Below, piece after piece: positions 1 through 9,621 of a stretch of DNA of 64,000 nucleotides; within the stretch, counting starts at the first letter, position 1, and every line of letters begins with the position of its first letter. Both the position numbers and the translations under genes were made by a program. Where the stretch lies: assembly GCF_000472385.1 (NCBI RefSeq), contig NZ_AWZU01000004.1, positions 186,222 to 250,221 of the forward strand, given 5' to 3'. Below the pieces are notes generated by a model that worked only from the letters and a program-made list of their open reading frames with translations, ran no database searches and was not told where the DNA came from. Origin of the DNA: Bradyrhizobium sp. ARR65 (GTDB lineage: Bacteria > Pseudomonadota > Alphaproteobacteria > Rhizobiales > Xanthobacteraceae).

Positions 1-1
1 T

Positions 2-610
2 CTCATGGGCACCGAGGTGCAGACCCGGACCATTGGCATCATCGGCATCGGGAATGTCGGCCGCCGCATCGCCGAGCTCTGCAGCGGCCTGCTTGGCATG
101 AAGGTGCTGGCCTATGATCCCTATCTCTCACGCGAGGAGATCGCCGCGCGCGGTGCGGAGAAGGTGGAACTTGATGAGCTCCTGCGCCGCTCGGACTACG
201 TCTCGGTCAATTGCCCGCTGACCAGGGAAAGCCGCGGCATGATCGGCGCGCGTGAATTCGCGCTGATGCAGCCGCACGCCTATTTCATCACCACCGCGCG
301 CGGGTTCATTCATGATGAGGCGGCACTGGAGGAGGCGCTGCGCAATAAGCGCATCGCCGGCGCCGGGCTCGACGTGTGGGCCAAGGAACCGCCGCCCCCG
401 GAGCATCCATTGCTGCAATTCGACAACGTGCTGGCGAGCCCGCATACCGCAGGCGTCACCAGAGAGGCGCGGGAAAACATGGGGCGGATCGCCGCCGAGC
501 AGATTCTCGATGCGCTGGATGGCAAGCGGCCGCCGCGCATCATCAATCCCGAAGTCTGGCCCCGCTACAGCGAACGTTTTGCCCGCGCCTTCGGGCTCAG
601 GCCGCAATAG
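2..610 (+). CDS. D-isomer-specific 2-hydroxyacid dehydrogenase, C-terminal part (cut by window edge)
   Basis: The reading frame is open to the left edge, so the N-terminal substrate domain lies outside the window. Counting from the Met at base 5, the NAD-binding Rossmann motif GIGNVG is at residues 14-19, with the NAD-ribose-binding Asp near 38. The catalytic Arg/Glu/His of the family correspond to R99 (TTARG), E128 (AKEPP) and H147 (SPHTAG). The family, which includes phosphoglycerate dehydrogenase, interconverts 2-keto and D-2-hydroxy acids with NAD(P). The true substrate cannot be told from this fragment. No partner gene follows on the same strand. Confidence 0.9.
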   Translation, partial: LMGTEVQTRTIGIIGIGNVGRRIAELCSGLLGMKVLAYDPYLSREEIAARGAEKVELDELLRRSDYVSVNCPLTRESRGMIGAREFALMQPHAYFITTARGFIHDEAALEEALRNKRIAGAGLDVWAKEPPPPEHPLLQFDNVLASPHTAGVTREARENMGRIAAEQILDALDGKRPPRIINPEVWPRYSERFARAFGLRPQ

Positions 611-1010
611 GCCGACGCCGTTAAGGCGGCGGAGAAGATTTTCTTCGCCGTGAGGGGGCTGAAAGCAACAAATGGGCTGCCGTCGGCACGGTCGACGACG
701 GGGCCATTGCTATTTGCGCCGGCGCCTCGACAGCACGCTCGCGCCGGATCATTTTGCCCACCGCGCCGTGATTTTCGCGGGCTTTTCCGCCGGGCGCGAG
801 GGTTCCTCTCGATGCAACGGATTGGTTCATTGCTGCGCTCCGCGTCGTCCCGCCTCTGGCGGCGCCTTGCGCTGATCGCCGCGATCGCGGCGGCGAGCCT
901 GCCGGTCGCCGGGGTCTAAGATTGCTCGCCGACAAATTTCTTGCGCAATCTTGACGGTTGATCCTTGTCAACAGGCTCACGTTGGAGGAGCTTAAGCAGG
1001 GAGTTGAGTA
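611..1010. other. 400-bp intergenic stretch without a convincing gene
   Basis: Open frames here are arginine-rich or lack a ribosome binding site. A 35-codon frame from 811 has a hydrophobic end but no Shine-Dalgarno, so I do not call it. A 7-bp inverted repeat (AAGATTG/CAATCTT, about 918-954) lies upstream of the next gene. Confidence 0.5.
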
Positions 1011-1241
1011 ATGTCGCAGGAGAGGCTCATGTCGCGCTACGTCGTCAGCTTCATGAAAGATGTGCTCGGCGGTAACGGCCGGCAAATCGAGGTGTGCCAG
1101 AAGACCCTCGAAATCGACGCTTCGAGCGAGGGCGAGGCCACGGAACTCGCCAAGCAGAAGTTCTGCAAGGTCGAGCACCTTTGCGAGTGGTCCCTGCACG
1201 CCGATCGGATCCAGATCAAGTCCGCGGATTTTACGTCATAA
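1011..1241 (+). CDS. Small conserved hypothetical protein (76 aa)
   Basis: This is a soluble protein of 76 residues with no signal peptide or membrane segment. It resembles short proteins of unknown function found in Bradyrhizobium, with a core of the form RYVVSFMKDVLGGNG and a second block KFCKVEHLCEWSLHADR. Two starts are possible. The ATG at 1011 follows a GGGAG. The ATG at 1029 is preceded by AGGAG at 1018-1022 with good spacing and would give 70 residues. The conserved part begins at the second start, so 1029 is quite possible. No function can be assigned. Confidence 0.7.
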   Translation: MSQERLMSRYVVSFMKDVLGGNGRQIEVCQKTLEIDASSEGEATELAKQKFCKVEHLCEWSLHADRIQIKSADFTS

Positions 1242-1294
1242 CAGACAAGACCGACCGCTCATTGCATTAGATTACATCGCCGGCGAAAGCCGCC

Positions 1295-2668
1295 TTACTT
1301 CAACGGCACGAATTTCAGCGAAAAGCATGCGCCATGGGGGCGGCGGTTTTCGACCGTGATCGTCGCCGAATGCAGTTCAGCGATCCGCTGCACGATCGAA
1401 AGGCCAAGCCCCGTGCTGCCCGCCTTTCGGCGATCGCGACGCCAGAAGCGGCGGAAAATGAGCTTGCGCTCGTCCTCGGGAATGCCGGGTCCGTGGTCGA
1501 GAACGCTTACTGTCCCGCCGTTCTCGACGAGAAATTCGACGGTCGATCCCGGCGGGGTATGATTGATGGCATTCTCGGCCAGGTTGCGGATGGCGCGGCT
1601 TAGCATCTCCGGATTGCCCTTCACCCAGACCGGCTCGGTCGTCCCGTAGAGAGCGACATCCTTGCCTTGCGCGAGCGCGAGCGGCGCCACGAACTCCGCC
1701 ACCTCGGCCGCGACCGACTGCAGGTCGGCCTTTTCCGAAGGCTCGATCGCCAGAGCATCCAGTTCGGCGATATCGAGCAGTTGGCCGATGATGTGCGCCA
1801 TGCCCTCGGCGTTTTGCCGCAGCGCCTGGCGTGTCTCCTGGTCCTCGAGAAAATCGATGCGCGTGCGCAGGATGCTGAGCGGCGTGCGCAGCTCATGTGC
1901 GGCATCGGCGGTAAAATCACGCTGGACCTTGAAAGCCTCCTCGAGCCGATCGAGCCCCTGGTTCACCGCCGAGACCAGCGGGCGAACTTCGCGCGGGATC
2001 TCTTCGGTCGGCAGCCGCAATCCCGGACGCGCAGGGCCGATTTCGGCGGCGATCTCCGACGCCTGCCGTAGCGGCCGCAGCGCGCGACGGAAGATTGCGA
2101 TGTCCGTGATCAGGAGCACCAGCAGGATCGGCAGCGTGATCCAGCCGACGTTTTTGTAGAAGTCGGCCACGATGTCGTCGGTCAGCACGTCGCGGTTGGT
2201 CAGATCCTCGCCAGCCTGCACCCAGATGTTCCGGTCGCCGACGGTTTTGCGGACGCTGGCGCCGGAGACGGTGGCATTACCGCGGCGCTGCTGCAGGAAG
2301 CCGACATCGGCAGAGCGGCGGTCGGCTGGAAACAGCGCCGCACGATCCTTGAGCGAGGAAAACAGCACCCGGCCCTGATCATCGATCACCGCATAGGAAT
2401 AGCGTCCATATTCCTGCGAGTAGAGCCCGCGCAGATCGGAGGGAAGATTCAGCTCCAGGTGCCCCTCGGGCGAAAGGCTCAAATGCTCGGCCACCGCGTT
2501 GGCCTGCTCCTGCATCGCCTTGTCGTGAATGTTGTTGGTTGCGTAGCTGAGCAGCCAGGACAGTCCGACCGACATCAGGATCGAGGTGATGACGACGGCA
2601 ACGACGTGCAGGATCACGATGCGCGAGATGATGGACTCAAATCTCGGCACGCTATTTCTCCTCCGCAA
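1295..2668 (-). CDS. Sensor histidine kinase of an OmpR-type two-component system
   Basis: This inner-membrane sensor kinase (457 aa) has TM1 at about 17-42 and TM2 at about 175-193, which enclose a periplasmic sensor region of some 130 residues. A HAMP-like linker follows, then the phosphoacceptor H258 in the H-box (AAHELRTP). The ATPase domain shows N366 in the N-box, DHGPGIP at 391-397 and GLGL at 420-423. It overlaps the end of its response regulator gene, so the two are translationally coupled. The pair is divergent from an RND efflux operon, and the likely role is metal or toxicant sensing for that pump (inference). The ligand is unknown. Confidence 0.93.
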   Translation of the reverse strand: MRRRNSVPRFESIISRIVILHVVAVVITSILMSVGLSWLLSYATNNIHDKAMQEQANAVAEHLSLSPEGHLELNLPSDLRGLYSQEYGRYSYAVIDDQGRVLFSSLKDRAALFPADRRSADVGFLQQRRGNATVSGASVRKTVGDRNIWVQAGEDLTNRDVLTDDIVADFYKNVGWITLPILLVLLITDIAIFRRALRPLRQASEIAAEIGPARPGLRLPTEEIPREVRPLVSAVNQGLDRLEEAFKVQRDFTADAAHELRTPLSILRTRIDFLEDQETRQALRQNAEGMAHIIGQLLDIAELDALAIEPSEKADLQSVAAEVAEFVAPLALAQGKDVALYGTTEPVWVKGNPEMLSRAIRNLAENAINHTPPGSTVEFLVENGGTVSVLDHGPGIPEDERKLIFRRFWRRDRRKAGSTGLGLSIVQRIAELHSATITVENRRPHGACFSLKFVPLK

Positions 2669-3326
2669 TCAGATAGCCGACGCCGCGAATGGTGTGGACC
2701 TGAACCCTGGCGCCGCGATCCGATAGCTGCTTGCGCAGGCGGTGGACGTAGACCTCGATGGCGTTGGAGGCGACGTCACCGGAATGACCGTAGAGGTGGT
2801 CTTCGACCTGTTTCTTGGAGACCACGCGTCCCTTGCTGCGCATCAGCAATTCCAGCACCGCCGTCTCGCGCGCCGACAGTGCCTGCGGCTGCTCGTCGAT
2901 CGAGACCTGGCGGCTTTGCGTGTCGAATTCGAGATTGGCGATGCGCAGGCAATTGCCGAGCAGTTGTCCAGGACGCCGCAATTGCGCCTCCAGCCGCGCG
3001 ATCAGTTCCTCCAGCGCGAACGGCTTCACCAGGTAGTCGTCGGCCCCGCTGCGCAAGCCCTGGACGCGGTCGTGCAGCCCGCCGCGTGCGGTCAGCACCA
3101 GGACCGGGATCGGATTATGGCGGTGCCTGATCTCCCGCAAAAGCTGCAGGCCGTCGCGGTCGGGCAGGCCAAGGTCGAGGATGAGAGCGGCGTAGTGCGT
3201 CGTCTGCAATACGCTTTGCGCCTGTTCGGCGGTCGAGAGGATGTCCGCCCCATAGCCCGCCGCCCGCAGGCCCTTGGCCAACAGCTCGGCGAGCTCCTCA
3301 TTGTCTTCGACGATCAACAATCGCAT
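2652..3326 (-). CDS. OmpR/PhoB-family response regulator
   Basis: The 224-residue protein has a receiver domain with the acidic pair E7/D8, phosphoacceptor D51, T79 and K101, followed by a winged-helix DNA-binding domain ending in the typical VHTIRGVGYLI. It is cotranscribed with the downstream kinase, overlapping it by 17 bp. A pair of TGTAAG direct repeats 11 bp apart lies upstream of its start, as expected for a PhoB/OmpR-type dimer site. It probably controls itself and the divergent RND genes (inference from arrangement, as in CusRS/CzcRS systems). Confidence 0.93.
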   Translation of the reverse strand: MRLLIVEDNEELAELLAKGLRAAGYGADILSTAEQAQSVLQTTHYAALILDLGLPDRDGLQLLREIRHRHNPIPVLVLTARGGLHDRVQGLRSGADDYLVKPFALEELIARLEAQLRRPGQLLGNCLRIANLEFDTQSRQVSIDEQPQALSARETAVLELLMRSKGRVVSKKQVEDHLYGHSGDVASNAIEVYVHRLRKQLSDRGARVQVHTIRGVGYLIAEEK

Positions 3327-3736
3327 GCGAGGTCACCTGCGCACTCGGCGCCGACATCAGCCTTGAGCCGGAGGATCGGGGCCAACCTGGCCAAGCGAAT
3401 CGAGCCCTCCTCGTTCGGATCGACGTCCGCCGCCGGGAAGCGGATCGCGCGCTCCGTGTCCGCAAAGCCTGTAAGGCTGGTGTAAGCCTTTGCGGGCTTT
3501 CGTGGTGTAGAGTGCGGTCGCATCGCATCATTTCACGGTCACAAAAGCAAGATTCTTACGGTCTATTCATGTGCCGGAAGACATTTATCGAATTGGCCAG
3601 GATCTGTTGGAGCGCGCTATTGCAGCAGTCCGAAATCACCAATATGACGAGGCGGCAGAACGCAGGACCCGCAGGAAATACGCATGTGTCGCTGGAACGA
3701 ACGATAGGTGCGTAGGTCCATGGACATATTTGCAGC
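3327..3736. other. Divergent promoter region between two-component system and RND operon
   Basis: This 410-bp gap has lower GC than its neighbours, as expected for divergent promoters. The only distinct element is the direct repeat annotated at 3470-3486. A 63-codon frame beginning with GTG at 3571 runs into the adaptor gene but has ordinary intergenic codon use and no strong ribosome site, so it is not called. Confidence 0.5.
3470..3486. promoter_or_regulatory. Putative OmpR/PhoB-type operator (two TGTAAG repeats, 11-bp period)
   Basis: The hexamer TGTAAG occurs at 3470-3475 and again at 3481-3486, so the copies start exactly 11 bp apart. This is the one-turn spacing at which OmpR/PhoB-family regulators bind as head-to-tail dimers. 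The site lies between the regulator gene (start 3326, minus strand) and the efflux operon (start 3737, plus strand). Confidence 0.5.
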
Positions 3737-4963
3737 ATGAAGACGGGCGCGAATTGGAGTAGGCGAGGGCTAGCGGTCGCGCTGATTCTCATCGTGGTGG
3801 CTGGCGTGGCGGTCGTCGGCGCCAACAGGATATTCGTCCAGCACGTCAAGTCCGACACGGCGGGCGCCTCGAAGCGGGATCCCGCGCGTTTCGTGCCGAC
3901 CCCGGCTGAATGGGCGAGCCTGTCAATCGAGCCCGCCTCGGAACAGGTCTTTCGTACCGAGCACATCACGGAGGGCAAGATCGCGGTCGACGAAGATAGT
4001 TCGACGCCAATCTTTTCGCCTTATGCCGGCCGCGTCACCAAGCTTCTGGTGAAGCCGAGCGACGTCGTGAAACCCGGCCAGCCGCTGTTCATCATCGAGG
4101 CGACCGATACCGTTCAGGCGCTCAACGATTTTGCCACCGCGCTCAGCACGCTCAACACCGCGCGCTCCAAGCTCAACCTGGCGCAGATCGTCGAGAAGCG
4201 TCAGAACGATCTCTACGCGGGAAAGGCGGTGCCGCTGAAAGACTGGCAGCAGTCGGAGGCCGATCTCACCGCTGCACAAAACGACATGCGCGCCGCAGAG
4301 ACGGCAGTCGAGGCGGCACACAATCGCCTGCGCATTCTCGGCCGCTCCGAAGAGCAGATTTCGACCTTCCAGCAGAGCCGGCAAATCAGCGCCGATACGC
4401 CGATCTATTCGCCGATCGGCGGCACCGTCGTGCAGCGCAAGGTCGGTCCCGGCCAATTCATCTCGAGCGGCGCCAGCGATCCGGTGTTCGTGATCGGCGA
4501 TCTCTCCACGGTCTGGCTGACAGCCTTCGTGCGCGAGAGCGAGGCGGCGGACGTGAAGCTCGGCCAACAGGTCGACTTTACCGTGCTGGCACTGCCCGGC
4601 CGCGTATTTCACGCGAAGATCGATTACGTCTCGGCCGCAATCGATCCGACTACGAGAAGGCTGATGGTCCGCGCCACGATCGACAACAAGGAAGGCCTGT
4701 TCAAGCCCGAGATGTTTGCCAATGTCACGATCTACGCGGGTAAGGACCAGACCTCGGTCGGTGTACCAAGGCAGGCTCTGATCTATGAAGGGGAGCACGT
4801 GCGGCTCTGGGTGGCGCATGACGACAAGTCGATCGAGCTCCGCGAAATCGAGACCGGGCTGACCAATGGCGACCTCGTCGAGGTCGCGAAGAACTTGAAG
4901 CCCGGTGAGAAGGTCGTCACCAGGGGGAGCCTGTTCATCGACCGGGCAGCGTCCGGCACTTAA
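3737..4963 (+). CDS. RND efflux periplasmic adaptor (CzcB/CusB/HlyD-type membrane fusion protein)
   Basis: The 408-residue adaptor links the inner-membrane RND pump to the outer-membrane channel. One N-terminal membrane anchor (about 12-31) is followed by a split biotinyl-lipoyl domain (halves around 90-125 and 215-260), a coiled-coil hairpin (about 128-200) and beta-barrel/membrane-proximal domains to the end. It is the first gene of a three-gene operon, with 15 bp to the pump gene. No His/Met-rich metal-binding extension is evident, so the exported metal or compound cannot be read from this protein. Confidence 0.9.
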   Translation: MKTGANWSRRGLAVALILIVVAGVAVVGANRIFVQHVKSDTAGASKRDPARFVPTPAEWASLSIEPASEQVFRTEHITEGKIAVDEDSSTPIFSPYAGRVTKLLVKPSDVVKPGQPLFIIEATDTVQALNDFATALSTLNTARSKLNLAQIVEKRQNDLYAGKAVPLKDWQQSEADLTAAQNDMRAAETAVEAAHNRLRILGRSEEQISTFQQSRQISADTPIYSPIGGTVVQRKVGPGQFISSGASDPVFVIGDLSTVWLTAFVRESEAADVKLGQQVDFTVLALPGRVFHAKIDYVSAAIDPTTRRLMVRATIDNKEGLFKPEMFANVTIYAGKDQTSVGVPRQALIYEGEHVRLWVAHDDKSIELREIETGLTNGDLVEVAKNLKPGEKVVTRGSLFIDRAASGT

Positions 4964-4978
4964 CCCGCAGCAGACCGA

Positions 4979-7900
4979 ATGGACCGTCTCGTCTCCCTCG
5001 CAGTCAGCCGCCGATTTCTGATGGTCGGCCTGTTCGCCGCCGTCATCATCGGTGGTCTGATCGCCTTTCAGCAATTGAACATCGAGGCCTATCCGGATCC
5101 GACGCCGCCGATGGTCGACGTGGTCACCCAGAGCGCCGGGCTGTCGGCCGAGGAGATCGAGCGCTACATCACCATTCCGCTCGAGACCCAGCTCTCCGGC
5201 ATCAAGAACCTGAATGTGATCCGGACGATTTCGCTCTACGGCCTGTCCGACGTCAAGCTGCAGTTCACCTTCGACTATACCTACGACCAGGCCCTGCAGC
5301 AGGTTTTGAACCGGCTCTCGCAGCTTGCGCCGCTCCTCAACAATGCGCAGCCGCAGATTTCCCCGCTCAGCCCGATCGGAGAGATCTACCGCTACCGGCT
5401 GGTCGGGCCGCCCAATTACTCGGTGCTGGATCTGAAGACCTTGCAGGACTGGGTGCTGCAGCGCCGCTTCCGCACTGTCCCGGGTGTGATCGACGTCACG
5501 GGGTGGGGTGGCAAGACCAAGACCTATGAGCTTCAGGTCGACTTCAACAAGCTGGTCGCCAACGGGCTGACGCTGCCGCAGCTTCTGCAGGCGGTGAGCA
5601 ATTCCAACATCAATGTCGGCGGCAACACCGTCAATATCGGCTCGCAATCGGCCGTCGTGCGCGGCGTCGGCCTGATACGCTCGATCGATGCTCTCGCCAA
5701 CACCATGATCGCGTCCAATAACGGCACGCCCGTCCTGGTCAAGGACGTCGCTACCGTCGAGGTCGGCTCGCAGCCGCGGCTCGGCATTGCCGGCATGAAT
5801 GATGACGACGACATCGTGCAGGGCATCGTCTTGATGCGGCGGGGCGAGCAGAGCTCGCCGACGATCGAGCGGGTCGAGAAGCTCGTCGACCAGATCAATC
5901 ATTCCACCATCCTGCCGCCGGGCGTGCATATCGAGCGCATTTACGACCGCAAGGATCTGATCCAGACCACCACGCGAACGGTGATCGAGAACATGACGTT
6001 CGGCATTCTGCTGATCGTGCTGTTGCAATGGATCTTTCTCGGGGACCTGCGCAGCGCGCTCATCGTCGGCGCGACGATTCCCTTCGCGCTGTTCTTTGCA
6101 GTCGGCATCCTGGTGCTGCGCGGTGAATCCGCCAACCTGCTGTCGGTCGGCGCGATCGATTTCGGCCTGATCGTCGACGCCACCGTGATCATGGTGGAGG
6201 CGATCTTCCGCCGCCTGTCGCATACGGAGGAGCTGTCGGAAAGCGAGCAGGCGGAGATTTCGCCGCGAACGGTGACGGCGATGAAGCATCACGCCATTCT
6301 CACCGCGGCCGCCGACGTCTCGCGATCGATCTTCTTCGCCGCCGCCATCATCATCGCGGCCTTCCTTCCGCTGTTCACCTTGAGCGGCGTCGAAGGCAAC
6401 ATCTTCAGCCCGATGGCGCGGACCTATGCCTACGCGCTGGCCGGCGGTCTTTTGGCGACCTTCACCGTCACCCCGGCGCTGAGCGCCATCATCCTGCCGG
6501 CGCATGTCGAGGAGACCGAGACATTCATCATGCGCTTTCTGCACCGGCTTTACGCGCCGGTGCTGGGGCGCTCGCTGCAGAACCGTCGCCTGGTGTTGAT
6601 CAGCGGTGCGGCGCTGATCGTCATGGCGAGCTTCGCCATCCGCCTGCTGGGGCTGGAGTTCCTGCCGAAGCTGGAAGAGGGCAATCTCTGGATTCGCGCC
6701 ACCTTGCCGCCGACGATCTCGCTGCAGGAAGGCAATTCCTACGTCAACGAGATGCGCCGGCTGATCGCAAGCCGGCCCGAAGTGGAGGCGGTCGTCTCCC
6801 AGCATGGCCGACCCGACGATGGCACCGACGCCGCCGGCTTTTTCAACGCCGAATTTTTTGCGCCGCTAAAGCCCGCAAAGGAATGGCCGGCCGGGGAGGA
6901 CAAGGATGAGCTCACGGCCAGGCTGCTCGCCCAGTTGCAGGAGAAGTTTCCGGGCGTCGAGTTCAATTTCTCGCAATATCTGCAGGACAACGTCTCCGAA
7001 GCCGTCTCCGGCGTGAAGGGCGAGAACTCGATCAAGCTGTTCGGCAACGACCTGCAGGCGCTCACCACCACCGCCAACAAGATCAAAGACGTGCTGTCGA
7101 CGGTGCAGGGGATCACCGACCTCGCCGTGTTTACCTCGCTCGGCCAACCCACGATCCAGATCGAGATCGATCGCGCGCGGGCCGCGCGTTACGGGCTGAC
7201 GCCGGGCGACATCAACACGACGATCCGCACCGCGATCGGCGGCGACAGTGCCGGCGATCTCTATGAGCCCGGCAGCGACCGCCATTTCCCGATCATCGTC
7301 CGTCTCGCGCCGGAATATCGCAAGAGCGCGGAAGCGATCCAGAACTTGCGGATCGGCGCACAGGGGCCGAACGGCATCACCCAGGTACCCCTGAGCGAGG
7401 TCGCTTCGATCAAGCTGGTCTCGGGCGCCGCCTACATCTATCGGGAACAGCAGGAGCGCTACCTGCCGATCAAATTCTCGGTGCGCGAGCGCGATCTCGG
7501 CGGCGCCATCCGGGAGGCGCAGCAAAAGATCTCGGAGCAGGTGCAGCTACCGCCGGGGTCGCGGCTGGAATGGGTCGGCGAATACGGCAATCTGCAGGAC
7601 GCGATCAGACGGCTGTCGATCGTCGTTCCCATCAGCCTTGCGCTGATTGCGATGCTGATCTGGTTCAACTTCGGCTCTGTGGTCGATACCATCCTGACCC
7701 TGAGCGTCATTCCGATGGCGGTATTCGGCGGTATTGTCGGGCTGCTCGTGACCGGGATCCCGTTCAGCGTCTCGGCTGCGATCGGCTTCATCGCCTTGTT
7801 TGGCATTTCGGTCATGGATGGCATTATCATTCTCTCGCAATACAACCAGCTCATCGACCAGGGCATGGAGCGGGGCGCCGCCATCCTGCGAACGGGCGAA

Positions 7901-8137
7901 CTGCAGCTTCGCCCGGTGCTGATGACCTGCGTGGTGGCAGGCGTAGGGTTGCTGCCGGCCGCGTTGTCCACCGGCATTGGGTCACAGGTGCAAAAACCTC
8001 TGGCAGTTGTGGTGGTTGCGGGCATGATGGTGGCGCCGGCCGTGATCCTGATCACGTTGCCTGCGCTGATCTCAACGTTCTCGCGGCGGAGCCGGAACGG
8101 GGGCAGGGGTGAGGGTCCGCTGGCGCCGGCGGAATGA
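4979..8137 (+). CDS. RND efflux pump inner-membrane subunit (CzcA/CusA-type, HME family)
   Basis: The length (1052 aa) and topology are those of RND pumps: a TM at about 10-30, a large periplasmic loop, a TM cluster at about 340-505, a second loop, and a C-terminal TM cluster from about 875. In TM4 the proton-relay motif reads AIDFGLIVDATVIMVEA, with D394, D400 and E407. This is the Asp/Asp/Glu pattern of heavy-metal efflux pumps such as CzcA. It uses proton motive force to export a periplasmic or cytoplasmic substrate, probably a metal ion. It is cotranscribed with the adaptor and TolC-like genes. Confidence 0.92.
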   Translation: MDRLVSLAVSRRFLMVGLFAAVIIGGLIAFQQLNIEAYPDPTPPMVDVVTQSAGLSAEEIERYITIPLETQLSGIKNLNVIRTISLYGLSDVKLQFTFDYTYDQALQQVLNRLSQLAPLLNNAQPQISPLSPIGEIYRYRLVGPPNYSVLDLKTLQDWVLQRRFRTVPGVIDVTGWGGKTKTYELQVDFNKLVANGLTLPQLLQAVSNSNINVGGNTVNIGSQSAVVRGVGLIRSIDALANTMIASNNGTPVLVKDVATVEVGSQPRLGIAGMNDDDDIVQGIVLMRRGEQSSPTIERVEKLVDQINHSTILPPGVHIERIYDRKDLIQTTTRTVIENMTFGILLIVLLQWIFLGDLRSALIVGATIPFALFFAVGILVLRGESANLLSVGAIDFGLIVDATVIMVEAIFRRLSHTEELSESEQAEISPRTVTAMKHHAILTAAADVSRSIFFAAAIIIAAFLPLFTLSGVEGNIFSPMARTYAYALAGGLLATFTVTPALSAIILPAHVEETETFIMRFLHRLYAPVLGRSLQNRRLVLISGAALIVMASFAIRLLGLEFLPKLEEGNLWIRATLPPTISLQEGNSYVNEMRRLIASRPEVEAVVSQHGRPDDGTDAAGFFNAEFFAPLKPAKEWPAGEDKDELTARLLAQLQEKFPGVEFNFSQYLQDNVSEAVSGVKGENSIKLFGNDLQALTTTANKIKDVLSTVQGITDLAVFTSLGQPTIQIEIDRARAARYGLTPGDINTTIRTAIGGDSAGDLYEPGSDRHFPIIVRLAPEYRKSAEAIQNLRIGAQGPNGITQVPLSEVASIKLVSGAAYIYREQQERYLPIKFSVRERDLGGAIREAQQKISEQVQLPPGSRLEWVGEYGNLQDAIRRLSIVVPISLALIAMLIWFNFGSVVDTILTLSVIPMAVFGGIVGLLVTGIPFSVSAAIGFIALFGISVMDGIIILSQYNQLIDQGMERGAAILRTGELQLRPVLMTCVVAGVGLLPAALSTGIGSQVQKPLAVVVVAGMMVAPAVILITLPALISTFSRRSRNGGRGEGPLAPAE

Positions 8138-8165
8138 TGGGCCAGGCCGTGGGTCGAGGTGGGGT

Positions 8166-9593
8166 GTGAGTAGAGCCGCTTTCCGATGCTCTCGTTATGT
8201 CCGAGCGGCGGCAACGCCGTCCGCCTGCCTCGGGCTTGGGCTGATTACGCTGTTCAATGTCCTGATGATGGCCGCGGCGCTCGCCGAAACGCTGCCCGAC
8301 GCGCTGGCCAAGGCTTACCGGAACAATCCCCAGCTCAATGCCGAGCGGGCCAAGCTGCGGGGAACCGACGAGAATGTGCCCCAGGCCTTGGCCGGTTATC
8401 GGCCGCAGCTCGTCGCGACCCTGAGCGCCGGACTGCAGGCGGTGCGTAACCTGCTGCCGGGCAATACGGTCCAGGGCGCGACTTTGCATCCCTGGACCAT
8501 CGGCCTGACGGTCTCCCAAGTCCTCTTCAACGGCAACAAGACCGCCAACAGCGTTCGTGTGGCGGAGTTTCAGGTGCGGTCGGGCCGCGAGGCCTTGCGA
8601 AATGTCGGCCAGGGCGTGTTGCTCGATGCCGTGACGGCTTACATGAACGTCATGGCCAACTATGCCCTCTACGAGGCCCAGCGCACCAACGTCCAGGTGC
8701 TGAGGGAAATCCAGGCGACGACCCAACGGCGCCTGAATGCCGGAGACGTGACCCCGACCGACACGGCGCAAGCGGAGGCCCGCCTCAACCGGGGATTGGC
8801 CGATTTGAACGCCGCCGAAGTGCAGTTGAAGATCAGCAAGGAGGTCTATGCGCAGGTCATTGGCGAGCCGCCGCCGCAACTGGTGCCGGCGAGCCCGGTC
8901 GATCGCCTGATGCCTTCCACGCAAATCGCGGCCGTCGAACTTGCCGTCCACGAAAATCCGGCAGTGCTCGGCGCCAGCTACGACCTGGACGTGGCGCAGA
9001 CCTCGATAAAGCTCGCGGAAAGCGCCCTGCTGCCGACCCTGTCCGCCCAGGCGAATGCCAGCCACTCCGTCGATTCGGACCCGACCCTGAGCACGTTCAG
9101 AACCGACCAGGTCTCGGTCACCGGCCAACTCACCGTGCCCATTTACGACGGCGGTACCGCGGCCTCGCAGACAAGGCAGGCGAAGGAGCTGGCGTCGCAG
9201 AGCCGCCTGGTGCTCGAGCAGGTCAGGAATCAGTCGCGGACCGCGGTTGTCAGCGCCTGGGTGTCCAACGAAGGAACCAAGGTCGCCCTCAAGGCGGCGG
9301 AATCCGAGGTGCATGCAGCCGAAGTCGCGCTGCAGGGTGTCCAGCGCGAAGCCGCCGGCGGCCAGCGCACCACGATCGACGTGCTCAACGCTCAGCAGGA
9401 CCTCACCAATGCCAGGACCAGGTTGATCACGGCGCAACGCGATCGGGTTATCGCCTCCTACACGATGCTGAGCGCGGTGGGGCGGCTGGATGTCCACAAC
9501 CTCAACCTGGACACGCCCGACTATCTGCCGGAAGTTCATTACCATCAGGTGCGCGATGCCTGGCATGGCCTGCGCACGCCGTCCGGCCAATGA
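8166..9593 (+). CDS. TolC-family outer-membrane efflux channel
   Basis: The third component of the tripartite pump has two repeated outer-membrane efflux (OEP) domains with long alpha-helical segments and a hydrophobic export signal ending near AAALAETLPDAL. The GTG at 8166 is chosen because a GAGGTGGGG ribosome site precedes it and the signal sequence follows directly. An in-frame ATG at 8109 would overlap the pump gene and add a very basic leader. The motif LLDAVTAYMNVM and the TPTDTAQAEARL block are typical of TolC proteins that serve type I/RND exporters. Confidence 0.88.
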   Translation: MSRAAFRCSRYVRAAATPSACLGLGLITLFNVLMMAAALAETLPDALAKAYRNNPQLNAERAKLRGTDENVPQALAGYRPQLVATLSAGLQAVRNLLPGNTVQGATLHPWTIGLTVSQVLFNGNKTANSVRVAEFQVRSGREALRNVGQGVLLDAVTAYMNVMANYALYEAQRTNVQVLREIQATTQRRLNAGDVTPTDTAQAEARLNRGLADLNAAEVQLKISKEVYAQVIGEPPPQLVPASPVDRLMPSTQIAAVELAVHENPAVLGASYDLDVAQTSIKLAESALLPTLSAQANASHSVDSDPTLSTFRTDQVSVTGQLTVPIYDGGTAASQTRQAKELASQSRLVLEQVRNQSRTAVVSAWVSNEGTKVALKAAESEVHAAEVALQGVQREAAGGQRTTIDVLNAQQDLTNARTRLITAQRDRVIASYTMLSAVGRLDVHNLNLDTPDYLPEVHYHQVRDAWHGLRTPSGQ

Positions 9594-9621
9594 AACGGGG
9601 GCGGCTCGTCGAGGGAATCCC

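Noticed and set aside
650..919. A possible 89-residue gene with a hydrophobic end
   Set aside because: It is Arg-rich, has no ribosome site and no recognisable family. A short 35-codon version from 811 has the same problems.
3571..3762. A possible 63-residue gene upstream of the RND adaptor
   Set aside because: It needs a GTG start without a good ribosome site, overlaps the adaptor start, and shows intergenic-like codon use.
3923..6805. A 960-codon open frame on the minus strand
   Set aside because: It is antisense to the RND adaptor and pump genes, rich in Asp, Arg and His, and has no family resemblance. High GC keeps this frame free of stops.
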